64,000 nt of DNA from Streptomyces sp. NBC_00285 (GTDB lineage Bacteria; Actinomycetota; Actinomycetes; Streptomycetales; Streptomycetaceae): NCBI RefSeq assembly GCF_036174265.1, contig NZ_CP108055.1:10168001-10232000 (forward strand). Direction: 5' to 3'. Shown in pieces: positions 9,111 to 17,276 of this stretch (position 1 is its first letter; every line of letters begins with the position of its first letter). The notes below the pieces were generated by a model that worked only from the letters and a program-made list of their open reading frames with translations, had not been told where the DNA came from and ran no database searches. The position numbers and the translations under genes were made by a program.

Positions 9111-9647
9111 GTCGAGTTCACGCGGCAGGGAGGTGACGGAGTAGTAGAAACCGAATCATTTTCCACGCCTGCGAGGTGAGAATGGCGAAGATCGACGCGC
9201 ACTCCAGGCCCAGCATCGAGTCGGGGAACAGAACGATGAACCCAGTCACCGCCACGGTCAGGAAGCCCAGCACGGGTACTGACTGCAGGATGTCGAGGGC
9301 GGGGATCAGGAGCCGCTCCAGGCGACGGCTCTTCGCCGCGGCATAGGCATAACCGAAGGTGAACAGGACCGACAGGGCCAGCGAGGCGAACATCCGCAGC
9401 AGCGAACGCGCCGCGTCGTACGGCACTGGGTCGGGTCGGTGTCGACGCGGACATTCTGGTGGGTGCTGAAGGAGAAGGCGGTGCCCTGACCCACGCGCAG
9501 CACCACGTGAAGCAGAACAAGCACGGCAGCAGCGACCGCCGCATCCACCCAGGAGACCTGCGACAAACGCCCGGGCAGTCGCGCAACCGGAGACATACGC
9601 CTCGACGGCGACGTCTCAAGGGCTTTGGTGTCCGTACGGAACGACAT
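9110..9647 (-). pseudogene. ABC transporter permease, frameshifted and truncated
   Basis: The true start is the ATG at 9647 with GGAGG eight bases upstream. A first membrane segment (VDAAVAAAVLVLLHVVLR) is followed by a frameshift near 9425. The next frame carries LLIPALDILQSVPVLGFL and ASIFAILTSQAW, the signature of BPD-type permeases of the nitrate/sulfonate class. A second frameshift near 9150 restores YYSVTSLPREL. The sequence then leaves the family. With no downstream ATPase or binding protein, it is a dead remnant. Confidence 0.7.
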
Positions 9648-10239
9648 CGCGCAAAACCTCCGCCCACACTCTGGGCACACCGACATCGCCCGGCCGAGGC
9701 AGATGCGCCGTCGGCAGGGCTGGGTCACCCACACAGCATGGGAAAGACAGGTACGAGTTGAAGAGGGGTGTGAGCCTGGGGAGCCATCGCCGCCTCATCG
9801 CAAGCGGGCTACGTCCGGCGCGGGAGAATCAGGGCCGACGGCCCGGAGGTACGAAAGTCAGCCAGTACCCGGAAGGCAGCGTGGGCTAGGAGGTTCGGCA
9901 CCCATGGCTGCCTCCGATCCGCGAAGTGACTGTGCCCCGCCGTGCGCTCTCGGCATACGCGGAACCCGACCCCATGAGCGTGCCCATTGTTGCGTCATTA
10001 CTCAAATAGGCGGTGGCTGTCGCGTGTGGCAGCCATCAGCGGGTGTCCGACCATCTCGCGGCCGGAGGCCAAGGACGGGCGGAATGTGCCGATGCCACTG
10101 AACTTGGCTTGCTGAACGCAGCGCTCGCTGCGACCCGCAGGTGAGCCGTCATCGAGGCCCGGGCTGTTGGCCGGGCCTCCTGGCATCGACCTGGCACACC
10201 CGCGGCCAGGGCGGGGTTACGGGTGTGATCATCGCCCCC
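9648..10239. other. no gene recognised
   Basis: About 590 bases with no credible coding frame. One strong hairpin (GAGGCCCGG at 10154-10162 pairing with CCGGGCCTC at 10171-10179) has no T run after it. I see no tRNA fold. Confidence 0.4.
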
Positions 10240-10260
10240 GGCTACGGCATGGCCGTAGCC
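10240..10260 (-). terminator. hairpin downstream of sigma-like gene
   Basis: GGCTACGGC at 10240-10248 and GCCGTAGCC at 10252-10260 form a perfect 9-bp stem with a 3-base loop, 30 bases beyond the stop of the minus-strand gene ending at 10291. There is no poly-T tract, which is usual for actinobacterial terminators. Confidence 0.5.
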
Positions 10261-10290
10261 CAGGCTCGGCCCAACTGCGCGCTTCTTTCG

Positions 10291-12282
10291 TCAACGCCGG
10301 GCGACAGGGACGAGGCCGCGGAGCTGCCCGCCCGTCGACAGGTCCGCTCGCAGAGTGACGTTCGGATGCGGGGGAGCGGGCACGAACAGGGTCCGGCCCT
10401 GTCGATGGGCGGAGACGGCGCCGTCGAGCGTGAGCGCGGTGACGGCGCGGCTGCCGGCCGCCAGGACGTACCACTTGCCCTTCGGTGACCGCCAGCCGGT
10501 GGCGGCCGCCACGTGCTGGCCGAAGCGGGTGCACACCGCGGACGACCGCTCGCGGGAGACGACCCGTGCGGCCTCGTCCGGCTCGTCCCCGGACGTCCGC
10601 AGAGTCACCACCGCTTCGCCCGGGCCGCGCCAGCTGCTGGTGCGGGCGCAGGTCCACACGGCGTGGCCGCCTCCGTCCGGCAGGTCCTGTTCGGCGAAGT
10701 CCCAGGCGTTGACGGCGCGGACACCGGTGTCGCGGAGCTCTCCGAGAGCGCAGGCATGACGGGACCAGGCCAGCAGTGCGGCGGGGCCGGTCGCTTCCCG
10801 GGGCTGGCGTGCGGGTGGTGAGCCGTGTCCGGGCAGCGGGGTGTAGGTGAGGTGGACCGGGGTCAGGTCGCCCACCCCGGCGAGCAGGAACGCGTGGTGT
10901 TCGGCGATCCTTTCCGAGGACCGCAGTTGAAGGACTGGTCCGCTGTCGCAGCCCCCGGCCCGGGGCAGCACCGGAACGGTGCGCGTGACGCCCTCGCCCG
11001 ACACGTCCAGTGGACGCGCCAGGGTGTCGGGTCGCAGCAGGTCCCGGGTCTGTGTCTGCGCGATCCACGGGGCGATCAGGTAACGCACGCCCGTGCGGTC
11101 GAAGGTGAGGGCCACGGCCGCCGAGGTCGTCACGTCGGCATCGTCGACGCGTGCCACGGTCAGAGACCTCGGCACACCAGGAGTGCGGCCCGAGGACACC
11201 GGCTCGCTGTAACGGGCCAGCCGCTGACCGTCGTAGAAGAGGACCACGGCCTGTCGCTGTACGTTCCCCGCGTAGAGGAGCTGCGGTGCCGCGGTGGGCG
11301 GGACGGTGGATGTGGCGCGCGACGCGGTGACGTGTGTGCCATGTGGTGGCCGCGCCCAGGTGTTCAGAGCACGGTCGAGCAGGTCTTGGTCCTGGATGCG
11401 GGAACCGCGCGCGGGCCAGGCCGTGAAGTCGACGCGCGAGGTGTTGTCCCACAGGCCGGCCGGGACGCGGCTGAGATCGGTGGCCCGCAGAACGGGATCG
11501 GTGGTGCCGGACGGGAGGAGGGGCCGCGACGAGTCCTCTTGCGGCGTGCTCATCATCGCCGTCACCGCCGCCACCGCGGCCAGGAGGGCCAAAACCGCCA
11601 CGCCCCCGGCACGCGTCCTCCGACGGCGCCGCAGCAGGTCGGTGGGGCTGGCCTGAAGGGCGCAGGCGTCGAACTCCTGAAGTACCGACGGCCCTGGTAG
11701 CGCCTGCGCCGCGACAACGCGGGCCTCCCGAAGGGCCGTTGCGGTGTCGTCCACGCCGGCCTCGGCGAGCACGTCGGCAGTGGCGTCGTCGGGCATGCCG
11801 TGCAGACGGAGCACGAAGGCGGCCCGGGCGGGCGCGGACAGTTCCGCCAGCGCCTGGGTGAAGGCCAGTTCGTCCACGCTGCCCGAACGCGGGAACAACC
11901 GCAGTCCCAGCACCAGCGGCAGACGGGGAAGCAGGGCGCGCGGCGGGGCCAGCCGGGCCGGCCACCCGGCAGGCCGCCGGCCGTGGGCCAGGGCGTCTTG
12001 CACCACGGTCACGAGGTAGGAGCGTTCCAGGGCCGCCCGCTCCTGGTTCTCCAGGCGCGGCGGAGGAACGGCCGGAGTGACGCGTGCCGGGCGAGCGGCG
12101 CGCAGGGCCCGCTGGACAACGGAGTGCGCGACAAGGACGCGGCGGTGCCGGCCGAGGGAGACGGGCAGCACGACATGTGCCAGGCGGACCAGATCGCCGT
12201 AATGCTCGATCAGGGTCCTTTCGGTCTCCAGGATTCCGTCTCTGGAGTGCTCGGCCGGGTTCCGAAGGGAGCGAAGGCTCAT
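10291..12282 (-). CDS. sigma-factor-like N-terminus fused to a one-pass membrane protein
   Basis: About 663 residues. Residues 1-200 resemble ECF sigma factors: a region-2-like helix set (LVRLAHVVLP, HSVVQRALRAARPA) and a region-4-like segment (LAELSAPARAAFVLRLHGM, then DDTATALREARVVAAQAL). A basic patch, RRRRRTRAGG, precedes a single membrane helix (about 225-245). The rest is a large, probably extracytoplasmic domain with Cys residues. I do not recognise that outer domain. The layout suggests a membrane-tethered regulator or a degenerate sigma relative. The frame opens at a TTG (12330), but the ATG at 12282 is the more conservative start. A hairpin lies downstream. Confidence 0.7.
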   Translation of the reverse strand: MSLRSLRNPAEHSRDGILETERTLIEHYGDLVRLAHVVLPVSLGRHRRVLVAHSVVQRALRAARPARVTPAVPPPRLENQERAALERSYLVTVVQDALAHGRRPAGWPARLAPPRALLPRLPLVLGLRLFPRSGSVDELAFTQALAELSAPARAAFVLRLHGMPDDATADVLAEAGVDDTATALREARVVAAQALPGPSVLQEFDACALQASPTDLLRRRRRTRAGGVAVLALLAAVAAVTAMMSTPQEDSSRPLLPSGTTDPVLRATDLSRVPAGLWDNTSRVDFTAWPARGSRIQDQDLLDRALNTWARPPHGTHVTASRATSTVPPTAAPQLLYAGNVQRQAVVLFYDGQRLARYSEPVSSGRTPGVPRSLTVARVDDADVTTSAAVALTFDRTGVRYLIAPWIAQTQTRDLLRPDTLARPLDVSGEGVTRTVPVLPRAGGCDSGPVLQLRSSERIAEHHAFLLAGVGDLTPVHLTYTPLPGHGSPPARQPREATGPAALLAWSRHACALGELRDTGVRAVNAWDFAEQDLPDGGGHAVWTCARTSSWRGPGEAVVTLRTSGDEPDEAARVVSRERSSAVCTRFGQHVAAATGWRSPKGKWYVLAAGSRAVTALTLDGAVSAHRQGRTLFVPAPPHPNVTLRADLSTGGQLRGLVPVARR

Positions 12283-12412
12283 GGAGCGGGCGGCTTTCGT
12301 CGAGGGACGCGCGGGGATACCCCTCGTCAAACGAGTGAATGACCTTCAGGTCACTCGGGTGGCGGTACCGCCCGCGTGCACGCCCCTCCTGGCCGGCGCG
12401 GTGTCAGCCTTC

Positions 12413-12555
12413 CGGTAGGGGACCGCCGCGCGCGGCCCAGGTCAACAGGGTTCGGGCGTCCCGGAGGGCGGCCTCGTCCAGAGCGTGGTCGTACCCCGTC
12501 CTCCCCAGCCGTTGCACGAGCCGTTCCTCGCACTCGTCGCGCAGGACGTGCGACT
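12413..12555 (-). pseudogene. hypothetical protein C-terminal fragment
   Basis: The minus strand reads RDECEERLVQRLGRTGYDHA and DARTLLTWAARGGPLPEG then stop. It is cut at its N-terminal side by the TnpB relic beginning about 12545. Codon usage is typical of a real gene, but no family is recognised. Confidence 0.4.
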
Positions 12556-12715
12556 GCGGCACGACCCACGACCGGGACGTGAACGCAGCGAAGAACCTGC
12601 TGGCCGCCGGACGGGCGGTGTCGGCCTGTGGAGCCGGTGCAAGACCTCAACGGAGTTCTCCGGACGGGCAGTCGGCGAAGAAGCAGGAAGCCTCACGGCG
12701 CGAGCCGTAGGAATC
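12545..12715 (+). pseudogene. TnpB (IS200/IS605 OrfB) C-terminal relic
   Basis: The reading CDCGTTHDRDVNAAKNLLAA is the zinc-finger/RuvC III end of TnpB, followed by the usual variable tail (VSACGAGARPQRSSPDGQ). Only the last 55 or so codons remain; the rest of the nuclease is absent. In intact elements this 3' part overlaps the omega (guide) RNA, whose scaffold end is preserved in the hairpin just after. Confidence 0.8.
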
Positions 12716-12734
12716 CCCTCCCTTTAGGGAGGGG
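12715..12734 (+). repeat. IS605-type right-end hairpin / omega RNA scaffold relic
   Basis: CCCCTCCC (12715-12722) and GGGAGGGG (12727-12734) form a perfect 8-bp stem with a TTTA loop immediately after the TnpB tail. This is the expected right-end structure of IS200/IS605 elements and the 3' end of their guide-RNA scaffold. Confidence 0.65.
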
Positions 12735-12837
12735 AGCGTCAAAACGAAGGTGTCAGCCAGGAATGCGGGGTCGCATGGGCCGAACAGGGCCTGGCTGGTG
12801 CCCGATCGGCACTGCGTCCCGGGCCTGGACGGGCCGT

Positions 12838-13131
12838 TCAGCCCGCTGTGGCGGAGGCGCCGCCGGACTCCGGCCTGGCGGCCAGGGCGTTCGACAGCCG
12901 TGCGTGGATCTCGAAGACATCGCTGAGCTGGGCGTGGCGCAGGATCCGCAGGAAACCCGCCCCGCCGGTGACGAGCCGGAGCCGTCCGCCCCGGGCCGCG
13001 GTCCGGTTCTGTGCCCGGCACAGGACGCCCAGCCCGGCGCAGTCGATGAACGACAGGGCACGCAGGTCCAGTACGAGATCGGGGCAGGAGGCGGCGGTCA
13101 GCATGTCCAGGCGCGCGGACAACGGCTGTCC
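12838..13131 (-). pseudogene. STAS-domain anti-anti-sigma factor, C-terminal part
   Basis: This is the larger part of a gene cut by the IS110 element. It carries the STAS core: PDLVLDLRALSFIDCAGLGV, where the phosphorylatable Ser of the usual D-S/C-G motif is Cys-Ala-Gly, followed by RLRLVTGGAGFLRIL. Its first 34 codons lie 1.4 kb away at 14567-14669. Removing the element and one GTCC core joins the two parts in frame to give 130 residues. Intact proteins of this type are substrates of HATPase/SpoIIE regulators such as the one at 2469. Confidence 0.85.
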
Positions 13132-13149
13132 TACCTTTCAAGGCGTGGG

Positions 13150-13330
13150 TCTGATCTGATCGTTCGTAGGATCAGAGGGGCCCGGGGGCTCCGGGTATGG
13201 CTGTAAAGGCTGAGCCGACAGATGGCTTACGGGACTTGGCCGCCCAGAGCCCCGCGACGACTCGACCGCTGATTGGGAGACGCGACTCGATCGCTGCTGT
13301 AGGACAACGTCGGCGAGGTCGTCTGCGGGA
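13150..13330 (+). ncRNA. predicted IS110 bridge RNA
   Basis: The left end can fold into a 5' stem-loop (CTGATC/GATCAG, 13151-13176) and two internal-loop hairpins. The first is closed by GGGGCT (13185-13190) with AGCCCC (13248-13253). The second is closed by GACGAC (13256-13261) with GTCGTC (13318-13323). The first loop holds ATGGCTGT (13197-13204) and CTTACGGGAC (13226-13235), which match the left and right sides of the STAS target around GTCC. The second holds ATTGGGAG (13272-13279) and GTAGGAC (13299-13305), which match the right and left ends of the element. This is the target-loop then donor-loop order of known bridge RNAs. Ends are approximate. Confidence 0.78.
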
Positions 13331-13360
13331 TCAATGTCAGACGAACTGGCGGAGGGGCAT

Positions 13361-14551
13361 ATGTCCGAGATCTGGGCCGGGGTGGACATCGGCAAGACGC
13401 ATCATCACACCGTGGTGATCAATGCAGAGGGCGAGCGGTTGCTGTCCCGCCGGACCCTGAACGACGAGAGTGAGCTGCTGGCGCTGATCGGCGAAGTGCT
13501 GGCGATATCCGACGATGCGCTTTGGGCCGTCGATCTCAACCACGGGGGCGCCGCCCTGCTGATCGGCCTGCTCATCGCCCACGACCAGCCAGTCGCCTAC
13601 CTCACCGGCCTGGCGGTTCACCGAGCCTCGGCCACCTATCGGGGCGAGGGGAAGACCGACGCGAAAGACGCCTTCGTCATCGCCGACCAGGCCCGCGTCC
13701 GCCGGGACCTGGGACTGCTCAGGCCCGGGGAAGAGATCGCTGTCGACCTGCGCACCCTGACCACCCGGCGCCTTGACGTGGTCTTCGACCGCACCCGGCA
13801 GATCAACCGCCTCCGGGCCCAACTGCTGGAGATATTCCCTGCGTTGGAACGGGCGCTGGACTTGACCAACAAGGGTCCTGCGATCCTTCTGACCGGCTAC
13901 CAGACGCCGTCAGCGATCCGCCGCGCAGGCGCGAAGCGGATCGAGACCTGGCTGAAGAACCGCAAGGTCAAAGGTGCCGCCGCACTCGCTCACATCGCCG
14001 TGGAAGCCGCCCGGGCCCAGCACACCACGCTGCCCGGCGAGAAACTGGCCGCCGCGATGGTGGCCCGCCTCGCGAAGGCGGTGCTGGCCCTCGACGAGGA
14101 GGTCGCGGAACTCGACGCCCTGGTCGAGGCCCGGTTTTGCGAACATCCCCACGCCGAGGTGATCCGCAGCCTGCCCGGTATGGGGCCCAGGCTCGGCGCC
14201 GAGTTCATCGCCGCGACGGGTGGCGACATGGATGCCTTCGGCAGTGCCGACCGCCTGGCCGGCTTCGCCGGCCTGGCCCCGCAGCCCCGCGACTCCGGCC
14301 GCGTAAGCGGCAACCTGCGCAGACCCCGCCGCTACCACCGCGGCCTGCTGCGGGCCATGTACTTGTCGGCGATGGCCAGCCTCAAGTCCTGCCCCGCCTC
14401 CAAGACGTACTACCAGCGAAAGCGGAGCGAAGGAAAGGGGCACAAGCAGGCTCTCCTCGCCCTCGCACGTCGACGCATCAACGTTCTGTGGGCGATGATC
14501 CGCGACAGCGAGTGCTATCACTCCTCACTTCCCACCACAGAAGCGGCTTGA
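13361..14551 (+). CDS. IS110-family DEDD transposase (bridge-RNA recombinase)
   Basis: A 396-residue recombinase that appears intact. The RuvC-like DEDD half shows AGVDIGK, AVDLNHGG and GKTDAKDA. The C-terminal Tnp_20 half shows IRSLPGMGPRLGAEFIAATG and the catalytic-Ser region near LAGFAGLAPQPRDSG. GGAGGGG at 13352-13358 supports the ATG at 13361; the frame is open from 13334. Proteins of this family bind a bridge RNA from their own non-coding end and recombine donor and target DNA. The nearby guides still match target and donor, so the insertion may be recent. Confidence 0.92.
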   Translation: MSEIWAGVDIGKTHHHTVVINAEGERLLSRRTLNDESELLALIGEVLAISDDALWAVDLNHGGAALLIGLLIAHDQPVAYLTGLAVHRASATYRGEGKTDAKDAFVIADQARVRRDLGLLRPGEEIAVDLRTLTTRRLDVVFDRTRQINRLRAQLLEIFPALERALDLTNKGPAILLTGYQTPSAIRRAGAKRIETWLKNRKVKGAAALAHIAVEAARAQHTTLPGEKLAAAMVARLAKAVLALDEEVAELDALVEARFCEHPHAEVIRSLPGMGPRLGAEFIAATGGDMDAFGSADRLAGFAGLAPQPRDSGRVSGNLRRPRRYHRGLLRAMYLSAMASLKSCPASKTYYQRKRSEGKGHKQALLALARRRINVLWAMIRDSECYHSSLPTTEAA

Positions 14552-14566
14552 CATAAGCATTGGGAA

Positions 14567-14669
14567 GTCCCGTGAGGAGGTCGATCTCGCCGCGCAGTGC
14601 CATGACGGTCGTCCCGGCGATCACACGTTCCGAGGAGTGCAGGGCGGCGGTGGTGTGGATCTCGGTCAT
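14567..14669 (-). pseudogene. STAS-domain anti-anti-sigma factor, N-terminal part
   Basis: The start codon and first 34 residues (ALHSSERVIAG and VMALRGEIDLLTG) of the interrupted STAS gene. The frame runs into the IS110 element at 14567. The ATG at 14669 is 212 bases from the divergent alcohol dehydrogenase start. Confidence 0.8.
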
Positions 14670-14735
14670 GGTGCGAGCCAACCGGCCAGGTGGTCCCGCC
14701 CGGAAGGGCCGACCAGCCCCGTCCACCTGTTCGAC

Positions 14736-14753
14736 CTGGGCCGTTCGGCCCAG
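14736..14753. promoter_or_regulatory. inverted repeat in STAS/ADH divergent region
   Basis: CTGGGCCG and CGGCCCAG flank TT in the gap between the divergent STAS and alcohol dehydrogenase genes. Its symmetry and place fit an operator, but no regulator is identified. Confidence 0.3.
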
Positions 14754-14881
14754 CCCGTGACTGCTCGGTCGTGACGATCCCGTTCGTCCGGCTGATGAGG
14801 GCCGACCGGCCCAAGCCAGGACAGACGGACCCGGACAGGCTGGACTTGCGGGGGCAGTCGACCGAATGGGGAAGGAACGTC

Positions 14882-15979
14882 ATGAAGGGCTTCGTCTTCC
14901 ACGGGCCGGGACAGTCCTCCTGGGACACCGTCCCAGATCCCGGCATCAAGGACGCCACCGACGTGATCGTGCGCGTCGACGCCGTCACCATCTGCGGAAC
15001 CGATCTTCACATCCTCAAGGGCGACGTGCCCGAGGTGCGCCCCGGCACCGTCCTCGGCCACGAGGCGGTCGGAGAGGTCGTCGAAGCGGGCTCCGACGTG
15101 CGTACCGTACGGCCCGGGGACCGGGTCCTGGTCTCCTGCATCACCGCCTGCGGGCGCTGCGCCTACTGCCGCAAGGCCATGTACGGCCAGTGCCGCGGAG
15201 GCGGCGGCTGGATCCTCGGCCACCTCGTCGACGGAACCCAGGCCGAGTACGTGCGCGTCCCGCACGCCGACCTCTCCGTCCACCCGCTGCCCAGCACACT
15301 GGACGCCAAGGACGCCGTCCTGCTGGCGGACATCTTCCCCACCGGCTACGAGGTGGGTGTACTCAACGGACAGGTGCGCCCCGGCGACACCGTCGCCGTC
15401 GTCGGAGCGGGTCCGGTCGGACTGGCGGCGATCGCCACCGCCCGGCTGTTCTCGCCCGAGCGCGTCGTCGCCGTGGACCTGGCCCCCGCCCGGCTGGACG
15501 CGGCGAAGAGGTTCGGCGCCGACGCGGTCGTGGACGCCCGCGAGACCCCCGAGCAGCTGATCGCCGACCTCACCGACGGGCTCGGTGCCGACGTCGTCAT
15601 CGAGGCGGTCGGCGTGCCGGAGACCTTCGAACTGTGCACCCGCATGGTGCGCCCCGGCGGCCATGTCGCCAACGTAGGCGTGCACGGCAAGCCCGCAACC
15701 CTGCACCTCGAAGACCTGTGGATCAAGAACATCACCATCACCACCGGCCTGGTCGACACCCACTCCACCCCCACCCTGCTGCGCATGGCCGCCGCCGGCA
15801 GGCTGCCCACCGGCGAGCTGGTCACCCACACCTTCCCGCTGGACCACATGGAGGAGGCGTACGAGGTCTTCGCCAAGGCGGCCGACACCGGCGCCCTCAA
15901 GGTCGTGCTCGGCGGGACCCGGCACGAGGAAGTCGCCGTCCCGGCGGCAGGACGAAAGGAAGTGACCAGCCATGCCTGA
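14882..15979 (+). CDS. zinc-dependent alcohol dehydrogenase (MDR superfamily)
   Basis: A 365-residue medium-chain dehydrogenase/reductase. Catalytic zinc ligands are seen in TICGTDLH (Cys), GHEAVGEV (His-Glu) and the structural-zinc Cys cluster CGRCAYCRKAMYGQC. The Rossmann fold has VAVVGAGPVGLAAI. The family oxidises alcohols or reduces aldehydes with NAD(P). GAAGGAACGTC precedes the ATG at 14882. The stop overlaps the start of the XRE-PNPOx gene by 8 bases, giving a translationally coupled operon. The position next to STAS and PNPOx-fold genes suggests a stress or dormancy role. Confidence 0.92.
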   Translation: MKGFVFHGPGQSSWDTVPDPGIKDATDVIVRVDAVTICGTDLHILKGDVPEVRPGTVLGHEAVGEVVEAGSDVRTVRPGDRVLVSCITACGRCAYCRKAMYGQCRGGGGWILGHLVDGTQAEYVRVPHADLSVHPLPSTLDAKDAVLLADIFPTGYEVGVLNGQVRPGDTVAVVGAGPVGLAAIATARLFSPERVVAVDLAPARLDAAKRFGADAVVDARETPEQLIADLTDGLGADVVIEAVGVPETFELCTRMVRPGGHVANVGVHGKPATLHLEDLWIKNITITTGLVDTHSTPTLLRMAAAGRLPTGELVTHTFPLDHMEEAYEVFAKAADTGALKVVLGGTRHEEVAVPAAGRKEVTSHA

Positions 15980-16721
15980 CCCGTTCCCGCTGAACGTGAC
16001 AGATGGTTCACCCGCGGGTGACCTCGGACGCCGGATCGCCGTACGGCGCACGGCACTTGACCTCTCCCGGGAGGAGACGGCCGACCAGGCCGGCGTGGCG
16101 GCGAGCTACCTCCAGTACCTGGAGGAGTTTCCCGGTGCAGCTCCGGGCCGGAGCGTTCTGCTCCGGCTCGCCGAGGTCCTGCGTACCACCGTGACCGACC
16201 TCGCCGGAGGCGACAGCGACCGGACGCCCGGCCAGGGACGAGCCGGCTCCGACCCCGAGTTCACCGAACTGACCGTCCAGGAGTGCCGCGAGCTGCTGTC
16301 GACGCACGGGGTGGGCAGGGTCGCGATCCCCACCGTCTCGGGACCCGTCATCGTCCCCGTCAACTACAGCGTGGTCGACGGCGCGATCGTGTACCGGACC
16401 GCTCCCGGTGCGATGCCGTCCCGGGCGGCGGGCTGCCAGGTGACCTTCGAGATCGACCGTATCGACGACGCGTTCAGCGAAGGCTGGAGTGTTCTGGCGC
16501 TCGGCCGGGCACGGACCGTGACCGACGCGGACGACGCACGGCGTCTGACGGAACACGCGTTCAGCACGCCGTGGGCCGGCGGCCCACGCGAGGAGTGGGT
16601 CCGTATCGACGCGCTGAGCCTCACCGGGCGCCGGATCGCGACGCGGCGAGGGACCGTCTCCGGCCCGAGCGGGACCGATGGCCTCTCACCCTCGGACCCC
16701 GCGCGGCGCAGGCTGGCCTGA
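15972..16721 (+). CDS. XRE helix-turn-helix fused to PNPOx-like split-barrel domain
   Basis: A 249-residue fusion. Residues about 18-75 form an HTH_XRE domain (LGRRIAVRRTALDLSREETA, then YLQYLEEFPG). Residues about 95-225 form a pyridoxamine-5'-phosphate-oxidase-like split barrel (LSTHGVGRVAIPTVSGPVIV, later EEWVRIDALSLTGRR) that binds FMN, F420 or haem in relatives. This layout suggests a regulator sensing a flavin-type or redox ligand. It overlaps the dehydrogenase gene, and a second single-domain PNPOx-like gene follows 40 bases later. Confidence 0.85.
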   Translation: MPDPFPLNVTDGSPAGDLGRRIAVRRTALDLSREETADQAGVAASYLQYLEEFPGAAPGRSVLLRLAEVLRTTVTDLAGGDSDRTPGQGRAGSDPEFTELTVQECRELLSTHGVGRVAIPTVSGPVIVPVNYSVVDGAIVYRTAPGAMPSRAAGCQVTFEIDRIDDAFSEGWSVLALGRARTVTDADDARRLTEHAFSTPWAGGPREEWVRIDALSLTGRRIATRRGTVSGPSGTDGLSPSDPARRRLA

Positions 16722-16761
16722 CACCGCGCAACCCCGCACCAGGCGACAGACGGGCTGGCTG

Positions 16762-17208
16762 ATGTATCCCAACGACGGTTTCCGCGAACTGGAACGACAC
16801 GAGTGCCTATGCCTGCTGGCCAAGGTGCCCGTCGGCCGTATCGTGCACACCCGCCAGGCCCTGCCCGCCGTACTGCCGGTCAACTTCCGTCTGGACGACG
16901 ACGGCGCGGTGCTGCTGTGCACCTCGGCGGCCTCGGAGCTGGTGCGGGCGATCGACGGCTCGGTGGTCGCCTTCGAGGCCGACGAGGTCGACGCCGTCGC
17001 GCACTCCGGCTGGAGCGTCGTCGTCACCGGGTCGGCCACCGTGGTGACCGACCCGGCCGAACATGAACGCCTCGTCCGAACCGGCCCGACCTCCTGGGTG
17101 CCCTCGCCCCAGGAAGTCTTCGTCCGGGTCGAGCCCGAGCTGGTGACGGGACGTGAACTCGTCGGCGGGCGCTCGATGTACGGGGTGGATCTCACCGGCG
17201 CGACCTGA
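16762..17208 (+). CDS. PNPOx-like split-barrel protein
   Basis: A 148-residue protein of the pyridoxamine-5'-phosphate-oxidase-like fold: CLCLLAKVPVGRIVHTRQAL, then VLPVNFRLDDDGAV and FVRVEPELVTGREL. It resembles the C-terminal domain of the preceding gene, so the pair probably arose by duplication. I took the ATG at 16762; the upstream open frame is a shadow of the preceding gene. It is likely co-transcribed with the dehydrogenase. Cofactor unknown. Confidence 0.85.
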   Translation: MYPNDGFRELERHECLCLLAKVPVGRIVHTRQALPAVLPVNFRLDDDGAVLLCTSAASELVRAIDGSVVAFEADEVDAVAHSGWSVVVTGSATVVTDPAEHERLVRTGPTSWVPSPQEVFVRVEPELVTGRELVGGRSMYGVDLTGAT

Positions 17209-17276
17209 TGAGCGGGGCCGGCTTGCTGTCTGTAAACCCTTAGCCCCGGCGGGGGGTAGTTGGCGCAATCCGACTT

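Larger units (their letters stand above)
13132..14570 (+). mobile_element. IS110-family insertion sequence inserted in a STAS gene
   Basis: The ends are fixed by the interrupted gene. GTCC occurs at both junctions (13128-13131 and 14567-14570), and the flanks rejoin in frame when the element and one copy are removed. The element is 1439 bp with one core. The left non-coding end is long (about 229 bp before the transposase), the right is only 15 bp, and there are no terminal inverted repeats. That is the layout of the IS110 group proper, unlike IS1111. Confidence 0.9.

Noticed and set aside
10154..10179. Hairpin GAGGCCCGG/CCGGGCCTC considered as a tRNA or riboswitch
   Set aside because: No cloverleaf, no T-arm sequence and no downstream gene on the plus strand; left as an unexplained hairpin.
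13260..13296. Imperfect direct repeat ACTCGACCGCTG/ACTCGATCGCTG considered as CRISPR-like or iteron
   Set aside because: Only two copies, and both lie in the predicted bridge RNA donor loop, which explains them better.
14666..16051. A 461-codon minus-strand frame antisense to the alcohol dehydrogenase
   Set aside because: Typical G/V/D-rich shadow of a GC-rich gene; the plus strand has all zinc-ligand motifs.
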